This document shows, one piece after another, positions 5,313 through 13,856 of a stretch of 25,046 nt of DNA. How positions within the stretch are numbered: position 1 is the stretch's first letter; each line of letters begins with the position of its first letter. Source of the stretch: Bacteroidales bacterium UBA3834. GTDB taxonomy: Bacteria; Bacteroidota; Bacteroidia; Bacteroidales; P3. The translations under genes were made by a program, and so were the position numbers. The stretch spans positions 1 to 25,046 of the forward strand of contig DGIA01000034.1 of assembly GCA_002392965.1 (NCBI GenBank), given 5' to 3'. The notes beneath the pieces were generated by a model. It was not told where the DNA came from. It did not search any database and saw only the letters and a list, made by a program, of their open reading frames with translations.

Positions 5313-8300
5313 TTAGTGTTTGATGATGAGTTTTTGGGTAGTGGTGCTGCCACTGTTGAATAAACAAAGGAAATAGAGTCCATCGGGCAAGGCGTCAAAA
5401 TGCAAAGTGGTGGCGGCTGGCTGCAGCATGGTATGAAAAACCTCGCGACCATAGCGGTCGGTGACGCGCAACCATCCTGAGCCTTCAATTGTCACCACAC
5501 CTGTCGTAGGATTCGGATAAAGCTGCATCTTCGTAGAGGGGGAGGAGATCTGCATGATACCAAGCGAGCTCATATCGCCAAACCAGCCATAGGCCGAATT
5601 CCAGAACGCCAACGGCAATCGGACATCGTCAATCCAGGCACAGTCGCTCCCCGCACTGCCACTGACATCCTTGACATAACGCCAACGAAGAATATGGCGG
5701 CCTGCAGGAAGCACATACTCTCGCCGTTCCCATTGGCTTTCACCCCAGAGTTCGTAGCCCCAGAGGCGTCCATCGACGGTGAACTGAAACTTGTCATATT
5801 GAACTTCGCAAGAGGTGCGCACCATGAAACTCAACGTGTCGGGTTGAGGCATCCATACCTCAATTGTCAAGTCGCTCGTCTGCTCATTGATGACAGCTCC
5901 ACTTCGAGCACTGAATCCTCCATGGTAAGACACCATGCTGTCGATCACCCACGGATTGGCACCTTGCACCCACGGATAGCTGCTGAAGCCTTCCTCAAAA
6001 CTATCCGTCCGATGCCCCCCGACGAAAAACAAATCGCCTGCCGTGCGGTGGTTGCCTGTCTGCAAAAGAGATTCTATGTGCAGGTGTGTCAAGGTGTCGG
6101 GAGTGAAAAGCTGGCAATTGGTCGCCGGCAGCTGACAAGCGGCATTGACAAGGGTATCGCCGGAGGGAAGCGCGGTGACGACAAGGCTGGTACTATCGGG
6201 CATGCCTTCTATTATGGCTTCCAGCTGGTAGTTGCGGTTGGGTTGGAGAAGGGGAGCAGCGTCGTTTTCCAGCAGTCGGAACGAAATTCCAGGGTAGTTG
6301 ACATCCATGTCATGGCGTAGAGTAAGCCGGCAAAGCATTCCTTCCGTGCTGTCCCACACAAACAATTGCGCACGCCATTCCGGCAATTGCCCGACAGCGG
6401 TCACCTGTATGGGCAATGTACACTGCCGACTGTGATACGGAAGGAGTGTGTCTATCACCAACTGCTGCTCCGCTACCAAGGCATCAACAACACTGTCGGC
6501 ATCGAACTGGCTCAACATAAGCCGGAGACCATGAAACGGTGTCGTGCCATTGTTTTCCACACGGCAATGCACAACACTATCATTCACCACCACTTCACGC
6601 AAAGCCGCTGCCACACCGACAACTGTTTCCACCTCGAAAGTATCGATAAGAGGCCTGTGTCCCACAGAAGTGGCGGTAACAAGCAGGTCGGAGGTGTCAA
6701 GACAGCGATTCAAATCAAGCACCAACATTCCGTCGGAGCCAACAATTCCAACCCCCAGGAGACTATCGCCCTGGACGGCAGTGACAATGGCGCCAGGCGT
6801 ACCGGAGAAGTGGAGGGAAGCATCGCCGTCGTGAACACCATTGGTGGAGTGGAGTTCCAACTCCTTCGGCACACCCATCCAAGGATGCAACGAAGGATCA
6901 CCCAACAGGCAGTAGATCTCCCAGTAATAATTATCGAAAGGTGAGCCGAAAGCAGCCACAGCCAAATTGCCGGCCATGGTCAATTCGCCTGCACTGAGAG
7001 ACTCGGACCACAGACGGTCGAAAGCACCTGGTCGGGTGCTGTCATAAGCAGGGACGATACCGAAAGGTATTTTCGGTCCTACTGCCCAGTAGAAATCTTC
7101 ATTCCAGAGTGTCGAATTGGTGGCGCCAATCACGCCTACCGCTCCCCCATCGGCTTTACGCAACAATTGTTCTCCAAACCCGGTACCCGAGAATGTGTTG
7201 CTTTTACAGCAGTTATTCACCCAGAGCATGGGTTGCCGGTTGTCCAAGGTATCCACCGATGAAAAACCAAGCGACGGCGAACTCCAACCCGCAACAGAGC
7301 AATGGGCTGTATAGTTTAGCATAGCGGCCCCCTGACGCATTGCCTGGAGGATATCTGTCATCTGATTGGATGATGTAGGATTGTAGAAGCACACCGTATC
7401 CATTTCGGGAAAGTATCGGTACACCTCCCGTTTCAGATAGTTCACCTGTCCGTTGGTGGTTATCGGTGCCGGCTGTTCATCTTCGTCTCCAGCCACAAGC
7501 ATCAACCTCTGCAACTGAAGAGTGTCAAGACCCATTCCTTGTTCATAACGCACAGTCTTGCGCACCACTGCCCCCAGTTCTGCGGTGTCGTTCACGGGCC
7601 AACGCCCCATCAGCACATCGGGCAGAAAATCGCCGGTGTGCTCGGCATAATAGAGGTCGGTCGCATGATACTCCATGCCGGACAGATGTATGGCACCTGG
7701 GAACGACTGTATCTGTGCCGCATCACCCACCAGCAAAAGATAACAGGGCCATCGGTCAGGATAGCGGCTGTCGAATGTTTCGGCGATCAAATCTTTGACA
7801 TGGTCACGCTGGTTTGTGTCTGCATAGCGTTCTATCACATCATAGCCTTCCTGTCGCTTCCAGCGGACAAAAGGCTGCAACCCGTCACGAAACTCCGGTC
7901 GTGAGACAACAAGATACCGTCCATGAAGAGCCGGGGAATAGTTATTGTGTGACGAAAGAGTGGAGGTGAGGGTGGCTGTAATGGAGGAGGTAAGCAGCAG
8001 TTCCCCCGTAACAGGGTTGTAATTCGCCGGACAGACGGTGACCCGGAACACCTGCCGATCCCCCATAACGCCAAGATTTTCCACACCAACCGGGTTGGAC
8101 GTATGTACAAAAGCATCGGTTGCATAGACCCCTTTGTCAGGTTCCACCGACAGAGGAGGAGCATCTTTCACCGAAGCCCCTTGCCACGGAGAAAGCAAAC
8201 GGTGATCTTCAAGCAGGATTTGCCTTCCATCGCCGGCCTGCCAGCGTTCGACTTGCAATGACGAACCACGTGGCAACACCAACAACCGACTTATCTGAGG

Positions 8301-8534
8301 CAATGCCGGCAATCCTTCACGCGGAGCCTGTTCAACCATACCATCGACATGCATTTTGACCAAACCATCCCCTTCGTTGGTCAATGTGACAGCTCCCATA
8401 CTGAAAGACAGGTGATATACCCCATTGCCATCGCCTTGCATTTCCAACAATGTTTTTCCATCCCCTTGTGCCCGAAGGACGCAAGATGACAACACGCAAA
8501 ATGCCAGCAAGATACACTGATACAAGTGGGCCAT
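5313..8534 (-). CDS. Gingipain-like C25 cysteine protease with T9SS sorting domain
   Basis: A predicted 1073-residue exported protease. A signal peptide (about 1-23, ending LRAQ) is followed by a C25-type propeptide (about 25-190) and the caspase-like catalytic domain (about 200-560). The catalytic dyad is visible as His411 in NYTAHC and Cys442 in WVNNCC, 31 residues apart, close to the spacing in gingipain R. Beta-rich modules follow, then an adhesin-like jelly roll (about 860-990) with SDCAWIDDVRLP. The last 71 residues are a type A T9SS sorting domain, starting LYPNPTTG and ending QKLIIKH. Family knowledge: such proteins cross the outer membrane by the T9SS and are anchored or released at the surface. 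A start 45 bp further upstream is possible, but the chosen ATG gives the cleaner signal peptide and lies downstream of a likely -7 box. Substrate specificity cannot be read. Confidence 0.88.
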   Translation of the reverse strand: MAHLYQCILLAFCVLSSCVLRAQGDGKTLLEMQGDGNGVYHLSFSMGAVTLTNEGDGLVKMHVDGMVEQAPREGLPALPQISRLLVLPRGSSLQVERWQAGDGRQILLEDHRLLSPWQGASVKDAPPLSVEPDKGVYATDAFVHTSNPVGVENLGVMGDRQVFRVTVCPANYNPVTGELLLTSSITATLTSTLSSHNNYSPALHGRYLVVSRPEFRDGLQPFVRWKRQEGYDVIERYADTNQRDHVKDLIAETFDSRYPDRWPCYLLLVGDAAQIQSFPGAIHLSGMEYHATDLYYAEHTGDFLPDVLMGRWPVNDTAELGAVVRKTVRYEQGMGLDTLQLQRLMLVAGDEDEQPAPITTNGQVNYLKREVYRYFPEMDTVCFYNPTSSNQMTDILQAMRQGAAMLNYTAHCSVAGWSSPSLGFSSVDTLDNRQPMLWVNNCCKSNTFSGTGFGEQLLRKADGGAVGVIGATNSTLWNEDFYWAVGPKIPFGIVPAYDSTRPGAFDRLWSESLSAGELTMAGNLAVAAFGSPFDNYYWEIYCLLGDPSLHPWMGVPKELELHSTNGVHDGDASLHFSGTPGAIVTAVQGDSLLGVGIVGSDGMLVLDLNRCLDTSDLLVTATSVGHRPLIDTFEVETVVGVAAALREVVVNDSVVHCRVENNGTTPFHGLRLMLSQFDADSVVDALVAEQQLVIDTLLPYHSRQCTLPIQVTAVGQLPEWRAQLFVWDSTEGMLCRLTLRHDMDVNYPGISFRLLENDAAPLLQPNRNYQLEAIIEGMPDSTSLVVTALPSGDTLVNAACQLPATNCQLFTPDTLTHLHIESLLQTGNHRTAGDLFFVGGHRTDSFEEGFSSYPWVQGANPWVIDSMVSYHGGFSARSGAVINEQTSDLTIEVWMPQPDTLSFMVRTSCEVQYDKFQFTVDGRLWGYELWGESQWERREYVLPAGRHILRWRYVKDVSGSAGSDCAWIDDVRLPLAFWNSAYGWFGDMSSLGIMQISSPSTKMQLYPNPTTGVVTIEGSGWLRVTDRYGREVFHTMLQPAATTLHFDALPDGLYFLCLFNSGSTTTQKLIIKH

Positions 8535-8554
8535 TTCAATACTCAATAGCGCCA

Positions 8555-8562
8555 CAAAATTA
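8555..8562 (-). promoter_or_regulatory. Possible -7 box for the C25 protease
   Basis: TAATTTTG on the minus strand matches TAnnTTTG and lies 20 bp before the chosen start codon. No TTTG is seen at the -33 position. If real, transcription begins downstream of the alternative upstream ATG (8579), supporting the start at 8534. Confidence 0.4.
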
Positions 8563-8563
8563 C

Positions 8564-8600
8564 GAAAAAAAACAGACATAGAGGCATTTCTTTTTGCCTC
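8564..8600 (-). terminator. Possible terminator after the transglutaminase gene
   Basis: Stem GAGGCA / TGCCTC (8595-8600 and 8581-8586) followed, after nine bases, by a run of eight T on the minus strand. The stem is short and the T run displaced, so termination may be partial. Confidence 0.35.
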
Positions 8601-8608
8601 CGTCCCGT

Positions 8609-11215
8609 TTATCGTGCAACCATCTTAAGGACCTGCTCCACCACGCCAATTTTATATCCCGTACTAAGGTAACGGATTTGTCCCTCTTTAGCAATCAAAA
8701 CCACTAACGGGTACTCCACCTTGTCCAATTTGGACGCTTCACAGATACATTGTTCCAAGCTTCCCTTCCGATAAGCGTAGTCGGTATTCACCAATCCCCA
8801 CGAAGGCATGCCGACAGAGACGGGACCTACCATGAAGGTCATGCCACCCCAGGCCTTGATTTCCTCCTGCATCTGCTTCAGTTCTACAACGAGGTGCTTC
8901 GAGGGTTCGCTGTAGTCGCCGAGGTTGACGTAGAGCATCCCGGCGTCGCCGGCATAGTCCCAAAGCTCAATGCCGTCGAAAAGTTCCAAGTTCTTGTCGA
9001 GGACACCCAACTCGTCGGTGCGAGCCAGCAGCGGCAGGATGACTATCTCTTTCGTCACCTTCTCACCAGCCTTTACCTCAAAGAACTCCATGCGCGAGCG
9101 CACGGCGCCGTCGGGGTAGCGGTTGCCGGTGGAGAGGCAGTAGATGCCGGGCTCCAGCTCGATGGTGGCGGGGAACTTGGCCATGCGCGCGTCGTCCTCG
9201 AAGTCGAATGTGCGCAGGTCACCATTTTCTAACTTGGCGAGGGTGAAGTGCGGCCAGTAGACGGGTTTGGCGGGTTCCTTGCCATGATAGGTAAGGGTGA
9301 GTTTGGCCTGTTTCTTATTGACATCTACTGCATGATTGCCATCGTTGAAATCCACCTTACGGAACACCGTCTTCGACGCATCGGACGCATAGATTGTGTT
9401 TGTGGCGTTATCAAGGTATGCAGGGATGCCGGCAGCACGGCAGGCGGCCACGAAGAAGATGTCGCGACTATGGCTGTCGGCACGGCGTAGCTTGTAGACG
9501 CCTACGGGCGAGATGGGGCAGTTGTAATAGTTGCTGCTGTCGTCGACAACGATATTCCCGGAGACCCACTGGAAGATATCCTCGGCACACTTCATTTCCT
9601 TGAACTCTGCCAGCTCCTCGCGGTATGGGCGCACCATCTCGTTGCTGATGCGGGCGGGGAGGATACCTTTATAGTATACTCCCATGGCGGTTACGGGACA
9701 ATCTTGTTCATCTATCCAGTTCCAGTCGTAAGTAGTGTAGTGGACTTCCAACACTTCGGAGGTAATGTCGCGCAGGTCTTTGTCGGAGAAGGTCGAGAGA
9801 TAGTCGTAGACAGGGCCGAATTGCTCTTCGTGCAAGCCATGCTTGCTGATGAAGGTGAGGATGGCTTCGTGGTTGCCTTCCGACTTGTGCACCAGTTCCC
9901 AAAGCATTTCCTTTTGTGCTTTGTTCAGATATTGGATACCGTCCATCCGTTGGAAGTCGTCCTTGGTGGGGAACGTGGAGGTGTAGGCGTTGCGCAGCGA
10001 GTCCTCGTAGGCCTGACGCTTGGCATTGGCAGCGGTCTCCTCGTCGGTGGCAACCACTTTGGGGTTGCCTGCCGCGGGGGGTACCATTTCAAAGTTGAGA
10101 GTGGAAAGTTGAGAATTGAGAGTTGAAGGGATGGTCAAGGTCAAAGTGCTGTCTTGGCGCACATCTATCTTCTCGAAGGTGTAGCGGTCGCCGAGGGTGG
10201 CCCATATCAGCAGGTCACCGAGGCCGGTGGTCAGCGAAGCCTTGCCGTTGACATCGGTAGTCATATCAGCAAGGGTATAATACTCGGCATAGTTGTAGAG
10301 TTTGAACTTCACCTGTGCCTTTATGGGGAGACCGTTTTCGTCCTGCACGGTGACGGTGACTTTACGCGTGGGGGCATAGTGCGACAGGAGGTTGAGTTCA
10401 CTATAGAGCGAGGTGCGCTTCACCACCTCTTCGTCGCCCTTGTACTTGCCGAAGGCTTTGGTGTGCACCATCATGCAACGCGTGCTCGGCACTGAGAACC
10501 AGCCCATATTAAGCTGCGGGTCGGGTTCGCAGGCACCGAGGAACTTCCACTCGCCGTCAACAAAGACTTCCACCCACGCATGATTGTCATCGCAGTGCGC
10601 CCACCGGGGTGTATAACATTGTCGGGCGGGGATGCCCACCGACCGCAGGGCGGTAACGGCGAAGGTGCTCTCCTCGCCGCAGCGGCCCAGCGAGGTGCGC
10701 ATGGTGGCCAGCGGGGCACTGGTGCGGCTGTCGCTGGCGCGATAGGCCACATGCTCGTGGCACCAATGGTTCACCTCCAGGGCGGCCTCCTCGATGCTCA
10801 TTCCTTTCACACGGTCTTTCAACTCGCGATAGAACACCATGCGGGCGGTGTCGAGGTTCTCGTTATTCACACGATAGACAAGCACAAAGTGGCGGAAGAC
10901 ATCCTCGGGGATGACCTTGCCCCACGGCATCTCCTCGCGGGCACGGAAGGCGTAGCGCACCTGCTGCAGGTAGAACGCCGGCTCGTAGTCGGCCAGGTCG
11001 CTCAACGGCATATAGGCATAGAGGAACTCCATGGCCTCGCGCTCCATTCGCGATAGCGTGTCGAGCTGCACCTGCAGCATCGGGAGCTCTGCCATGCGAG
11101 CCTCGAAGTCGGCATGCACCTCGTTGCGGTATGCCTTGTCGGTAATGAAATGCGGGTCGCGGCAACAAGCAGCCAGCAGCAACACGCCTATAACCAATAA
11201 TACGATTCTTTTCAT
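8609..11215 (-). CDS. Transglutaminase-like lipoprotein
   Basis: An 868-residue predicted lipoprotein (lipobox LAAC, Cys17). The first transglutaminase-like core shows Cys179 in GRCGEE, His212 in NHAWVEVFVDG and Asp232 in CEPD, the papain-like triad used for amide transfer or peptide hydrolysis. A beta-sandwich of the carboxypeptidase-regulatory type follows (about 285-362). A second transglutaminase-like region (about 470-650) has the fold pattern (SRDIFFVAACRAAGIPAYL) but lacks the GxCxE cysteine. The C-terminal 130 residues, with YPLVVLIAKEGQIRYLSTGY, resemble a thioredoxin-like fold without CxxC. The likely site is the periplasm or outer surface; the substrate is unknown. Its start overlaps the cutC stop (ATGA). 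A linker at 364-376 (STLNSQLSTLNFE) is encoded by a repeat-like sequence. Confidence 0.85.
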   Translation of the reverse strand: MKRIVLLVIGVLLLAACCRDPHFITDKAYRNEVHADFEARMAELPMLQVQLDTLSRMEREAMEFLYAYMPLSDLADYEPAFYLQQVRYAFRAREEMPWGKVIPEDVFRHFVLVYRVNNENLDTARMVFYRELKDRVKGMSIEEAALEVNHWCHEHVAYRASDSRTSAPLATMRTSLGRCGEESTFAVTALRSVGIPARQCYTPRWAHCDDNHAWVEVFVDGEWKFLGACEPDPQLNMGWFSVPSTRCMMVHTKAFGKYKGDEEVVKRTSLYSELNLLSHYAPTRKVTVTVQDENGLPIKAQVKFKLYNYAEYYTLADMTTDVNGKASLTTGLGDLLIWATLGDRYTFEKIDVRQDSTLTLTIPSTLNSQLSTLNFEMVPPAAGNPKVVATDEETAANAKRQAYEDSLRNAYTSTFPTKDDFQRMDGIQYLNKAQKEMLWELVHKSEGNHEAILTFISKHGLHEEQFGPVYDYLSTFSDKDLRDITSEVLEVHYTTYDWNWIDEQDCPVTAMGVYYKGILPARISNEMVRPYREELAEFKEMKCAEDIFQWVSGNIVVDDSSNYYNCPISPVGVYKLRRADSHSRDIFFVAACRAAGIPAYLDNATNTIYASDASKTVFRKVDFNDGNHAVDVNKKQAKLTLTYHGKEPAKPVYWPHFTLAKLENGDLRTFDFEDDARMAKFPATIELEPGIYCLSTGNRYPDGAVRSRMEFFEVKAGEKVTKEIVILPLLARTDELGVLDKNLELFDGIELWDYAGDAGMLYVNLGDYSEPSKHLVVELKQMQEEIKAWGGMTFMVGPVSVGMPSWGLVNTDYAYRKGSLEQCICEASKLDKVEYPLVVLIAKEGQIRYLSTGYKIGVVEQVLKMVAR
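10091..10127 (-). repeat. Repeat-like low-complexity segment inside the transglutaminase gene
   Basis: On the minus strand the gene contains TCAACTCTCAATTCTCAACT and then TTCCACTCTCAACTTTG, a run of imperfect CTCAACT-type units. The run stays in frame and encodes STLNSQLSTLN in a linker between domains. The composition is unlike the surrounding GC-rich code. I know such CTCAACT strings as frequent intergenic repeats in Bacteroidales, but could not search here. Confidence 0.5.
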
Positions 11216-11892
11216 ATTTTGCTGATTTTTTCAATCAATTGTCGCACCTGCCCGGCATCGGTTTGCATCGTTCCGTCGGACAAGGTGAGCTTGCAGGAGC
11301 CATGCACCTCTCCCACCCCTGTTTTCGCTATCAACTCACACACATTGGCTGGAGTCACTCCACTGCCGGCAAGTATCTTCACCCCAGTAGCTTCCACCAG
11401 TTTCCGGATTACCGCAGCCCCTTCGAGTGCCGTCGGCTGCTGGCCGGAAGTAAGCAGGCGGTGGCATCCGCAGCCAGCGATGGCCTTCAAAGCCTCCACA
11501 GGATCCTGCCTTGCCTCGTCAAAGGCGCGGTGGAATGTCACCTCCATAGGGGCTGCCAGACGCACTATGCGAAGGGTCGGTTCCACATCCACTTTGCCTT
11601 CCGCAGTCAAGAAACCCACCACCACAGCTGCGGCGCCCAATTCCTTGCATCTGATTACACTACGCTCAATTTCCGCCATCTCAGACGGAGTATAGCAGAA
11701 ATCGCCCGCCCGGGGACGCACCAGCACATGGGTGCGCAATCCGAGCGTCCGAACACAGAAATCGATGTCCTCGTCGCACGGCGTGAGGCCACCGCACGAC
11801 AACTCCCGGCACAATTCAACACGTTGTGCACCACCCTCTTTAGCAGCTTCCGCCGACTTTCTCGACGGTGTACAGATCTCCACTTGAATCAT
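11212..11892 (-). CDS. cutC: CutC family protein
   Basis: CutC is a TIM-barrel protein first linked to copper handling; its biochemical activity is still uncertain. The 226-residue product begins IQVEICTPSRKSAEAA and carries the signature GGAQRVELCRELSCGGLTP, then TFHRAFDE (about 125-132), GCHRLLTSGQQPTALEG, LAGSGVTPANV and VGEVHGSC, all in the usual order. It is a little shorter than the enterobacterial protein (about 248 residues). An ATG 78 bp further upstream would add a poorly conserved leader; the chosen start matches the family and lies 4 bp after a strong -7 box. The stop overlaps the transglutaminase start, so cutC heads that operon. Confidence 0.92.
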   Translation of the reverse strand: MIQVEICTPSRKSAEAAKEGGAQRVELCRELSCGGLTPCDEDIDFCVRTLGLRTHVLVRPRAGDFCYTPSEMAEIERSVIRCKELGAAAVVVGFLTAEGKVDVEPTLRIVRLAAPMEVTFHRAFDEARQDPVEALKAIAGCGCHRLLTSGQQPTALEGAAVIRKLVEATGVKILAGSGVTPANVCELIAKTGVGEVHGSCKLTLSDGTMQTDAGQVRQLIEKISKI

Positions 11893-11896
11893 GGTG

Positions 11897-11926
11897 CAAA
11901 GATACGATTTTTCCCTAAACCACAAG
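11897..11926 (-). promoter_or_regulatory. Promoter of cutC, close to the start codon
   Basis: On the minus strand CTTG (11923-11926), 18 bp, then TATCTTTG (11897-11904), CACC and the cutC ATG. The -7 box matches TAnnTTTG fully and the -33 box differs by one base. Transcription should begin at or within a base or two of the start codon, so the mRNA is probably leaderless. Confidence 0.7.
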
Positions 11927-12241
11927 AAAAACATATCAACCCCGGCTGCAAAACACAGGTTCGTCCACACTAGGGTTGTACTAGGTTACTACTAGGGTTG
12001 TACTAGGGTACTACTAGGGTAGTACTAGGGCAGAGGTATTTCAAGGCTCGTTATCAGGAGGTTACATACACTCCATTTCCCATCCTTCTTTTCACGGATG
12101 CAGCACAACATAGATTCAGCATTGAGAATCAGGCGGATTGCACAGAAGGTCGGCAAAAGGGGCAGGGAGGCAATAGCTTTTTCTCTTCCACACAATAAAG
12201 AGGGAGTTTTTTTGTTATTGAACATTATAATTCGAAACAGA
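11905..12241. other. Divergent intergenic region between cutC and the S41 protease
   Basis: About 340 bp without a convincing gene. It holds the cutC -33 box, the 11-bp tandem repeat at 11970-12035, and an AT-rich stretch with TTTG (12211-12214) upstream of the S41 start that may belong to its promoter, although no good TAnnTTTG box follows. An open frame extends the S41 gene upstream to 12098, but the extension lacks a signal peptide and resembles non-coding sequence. Confidence 0.6.
11970..12035. repeat. 11-bp tandem repeat, about six copies
   Basis: Consecutive units are CTAGGGTTGTA, CTAGGTTACTA, CTAGGGTTGTA, CTAGGGTACTA, CTAGGGTAGTA and a degraded CTAGGGCAGAG. All are exactly 11 bp, about one helical turn, so CTAGG always faces the same side of the DNA. 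The embedded CTAG and GTAC palindromes make short hairpins possible. Confidence 0.9.
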
Positions 12242-13852
12242 ATGAAGAAAAGCATCATCATAGCATTGTCGTTGCTGATGGGACTGTCGGCACGTGCACA
12301 GGACGACCGCGGGTTTGAGATTGCCAAGAATCTGGAGATTTTCTCGTCGGTATATAAACAACTTAACCTGAACTACGTCGATGACGTGGATCCGGGGAAG
12401 ACCATCAAGGTGGCCATCGACGCCATGCTGGCCTCGATGGATCCCTACACCAACTATTTCCCCGAGAGCCAGATGGAGGATGTGAAGCTGCAGCTGCTGG
12501 GTCAGTACGGCGGTGTGGGGGCGATGATTATGCAGCGCGGCGACTCCATCTTCATTTCCGAGCCCTACCAGGGGTTGCCGGCCGACGAGGCGGGGCTGAA
12601 GGCTGGCGACCGCATCGTGTCGGTCGATGGTCAGAGCACCCATGGCAAGACGACCGCCGACGTGAGCAGCGCCATGCGCGGCCAGGCGGGCACAGACGTG
12701 GTTCTGCGGGTGGAACGCGAGGGCAAGGAGTTTGAACGCACGGTGACCCGCCGCGAAATCAAGCTGCCCAACGTGCCTTACTACGGCTATGTGGGTCCGA
12801 AACACGACTACGGATACATCAAACTCGACGAATTCACCACCGACGCCGCCAAGCATGTGCGTGAAGCCTTTGTGAACCTCAAGAAAGAGAAGCCCGGCAT
12901 GAAGGGCGTCATCCTCGACCTGCGCGGCAACGGCGGCGGCTTGATGAACGAGGCGGTGGATATAGTGAACATCTGGGTGCCCCGCGGCACATTGGTGGTG
13001 GAGACCAAGGGGAAGGTGGCCTCCAAGAACATGAAAAGCCACACCCGTCTGGCGCCGGAGGACACGGAGATTCCTGTGGCGGTGCTGATTGACAACAGTT
13101 CGGCCTCGGCCAGCGAGATTGTCAGCGGAAGCCTGCAGGACCTTGACCGCGCCGTGGTGGTGGGCCAGCGCAGCTACGGCAAGGGGTTGGTGCAGAACAT
13201 CCTGCCCATGCCTTACAACAGCCAGATGAAGGTCACGGTGAGCAAATACTACATCCCCAGCGGCCGATGCATCCAGGCCATCGACTACAGCCACCGCGAC
13301 GAGCAAGGGCGTGCCGTGAAGGTGCCCGACTCGCTCAAGACGGCCTTCAAGACCCGTGCCGGACGCACGGTGTACGACGGGTTCGGCATTGAGCCCGACG
13401 TGGAGGTGGAGCCCGAATATATGTCGAATCTTGGTATTGCCCTGGCTCAGAAACTGAGCATCTTCGACTATGCCACACAGTATTGCCGCACGCATCCCAC
13501 GCTGGCCTCCCCGTCGGAGTTCGAGATAACGGACAGCCTCTATGACGACTTCTGCCGTTTCCTCAAGGAAAAGAAACTCACCTACAACACCGCCACCGAG
13601 CACATGATAAAGCAGCTGCGCGAAGTGGCTGCCCAGGAAAAGTACGACACCGCCATCGAGCAGCAGTTGAAGTTGATGGAAGCCGCCCTTGAGAAGGAAA
13701 AGCAGGGCGACCTGCAGAAACACCGCGAGGAGGTGTGCGAGATGCTCAAGGCCGAGCTGCTGGTACGCTACTATTACGACCGAGGCCGCATCGAAGGGGC
13801 TCTGAAAAACGACAAAGCGGTACTGAGAGCCGTTGAAGAGCTGGCAAAATAA
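12242..13852 (+). CDS. S41 family C-terminal processing protease
   Basis: A 536-residue exported serine protease of the Ctp/Tsp family. A signal peptide (about 1-20, ending SARAQ) is followed by an N-terminal helical region, a PDZ domain (about 85-165; GLPADEAGLKAGDRIVSVDG) that binds substrate C-termini, and the S41 catalytic core with DLRGNGGG (226-233). The catalytic pair is Ser289 in SSASASEI and Lys314 in SYGKGLVQ, 25 residues apart as in E. coli Prc. The C-terminal 130 residues are helical and charged. The enzyme would act in the periplasm on C-termini of envelope proteins. The start was set at the ATG giving a signal peptide, not 144 bp upstream. The next gene begins 4 bp after its stop. 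Confidence 0.94.
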   Translation: MKKSIIIALSLLMGLSARAQDDRGFEIAKNLEIFSSVYKQLNLNYVDDVDPGKTIKVAIDAMLASMDPYTNYFPESQMEDVKLQLLGQYGGVGAMIMQRGDSIFISEPYQGLPADEAGLKAGDRIVSVDGQSTHGKTTADVSSAMRGQAGTDVVLRVEREGKEFERTVTRREIKLPNVPYYGYVGPKHDYGYIKLDEFTTDAAKHVREAFVNLKKEKPGMKGVILDLRGNGGGLMNEAVDIVNIWVPRGTLVVETKGKVASKNMKSHTRLAPEDTEIPVAVLIDNSSASASEIVSGSLQDLDRAVVVGQRSYGKGLVQNILPMPYNSQMKVTVSKYYIPSGRCIQAIDYSHRDEQGRAVKVPDSLKTAFKTRAGRTVYDGFGIEPDVEVEPEYMSNLGIALAQKLSIFDYATQYCRTHPTLASPSEFEITDSLYDDFCRFLKEKKLTYNTATEHMIKQLREVAAQEKYDTAIEQQLKLMEAALEKEKQGDLQKHREEVCEMLKAELLVRYYYDRGRIEGALKNDKAVLRAVEELAK

Positions 13853-13856
13853 ACCG

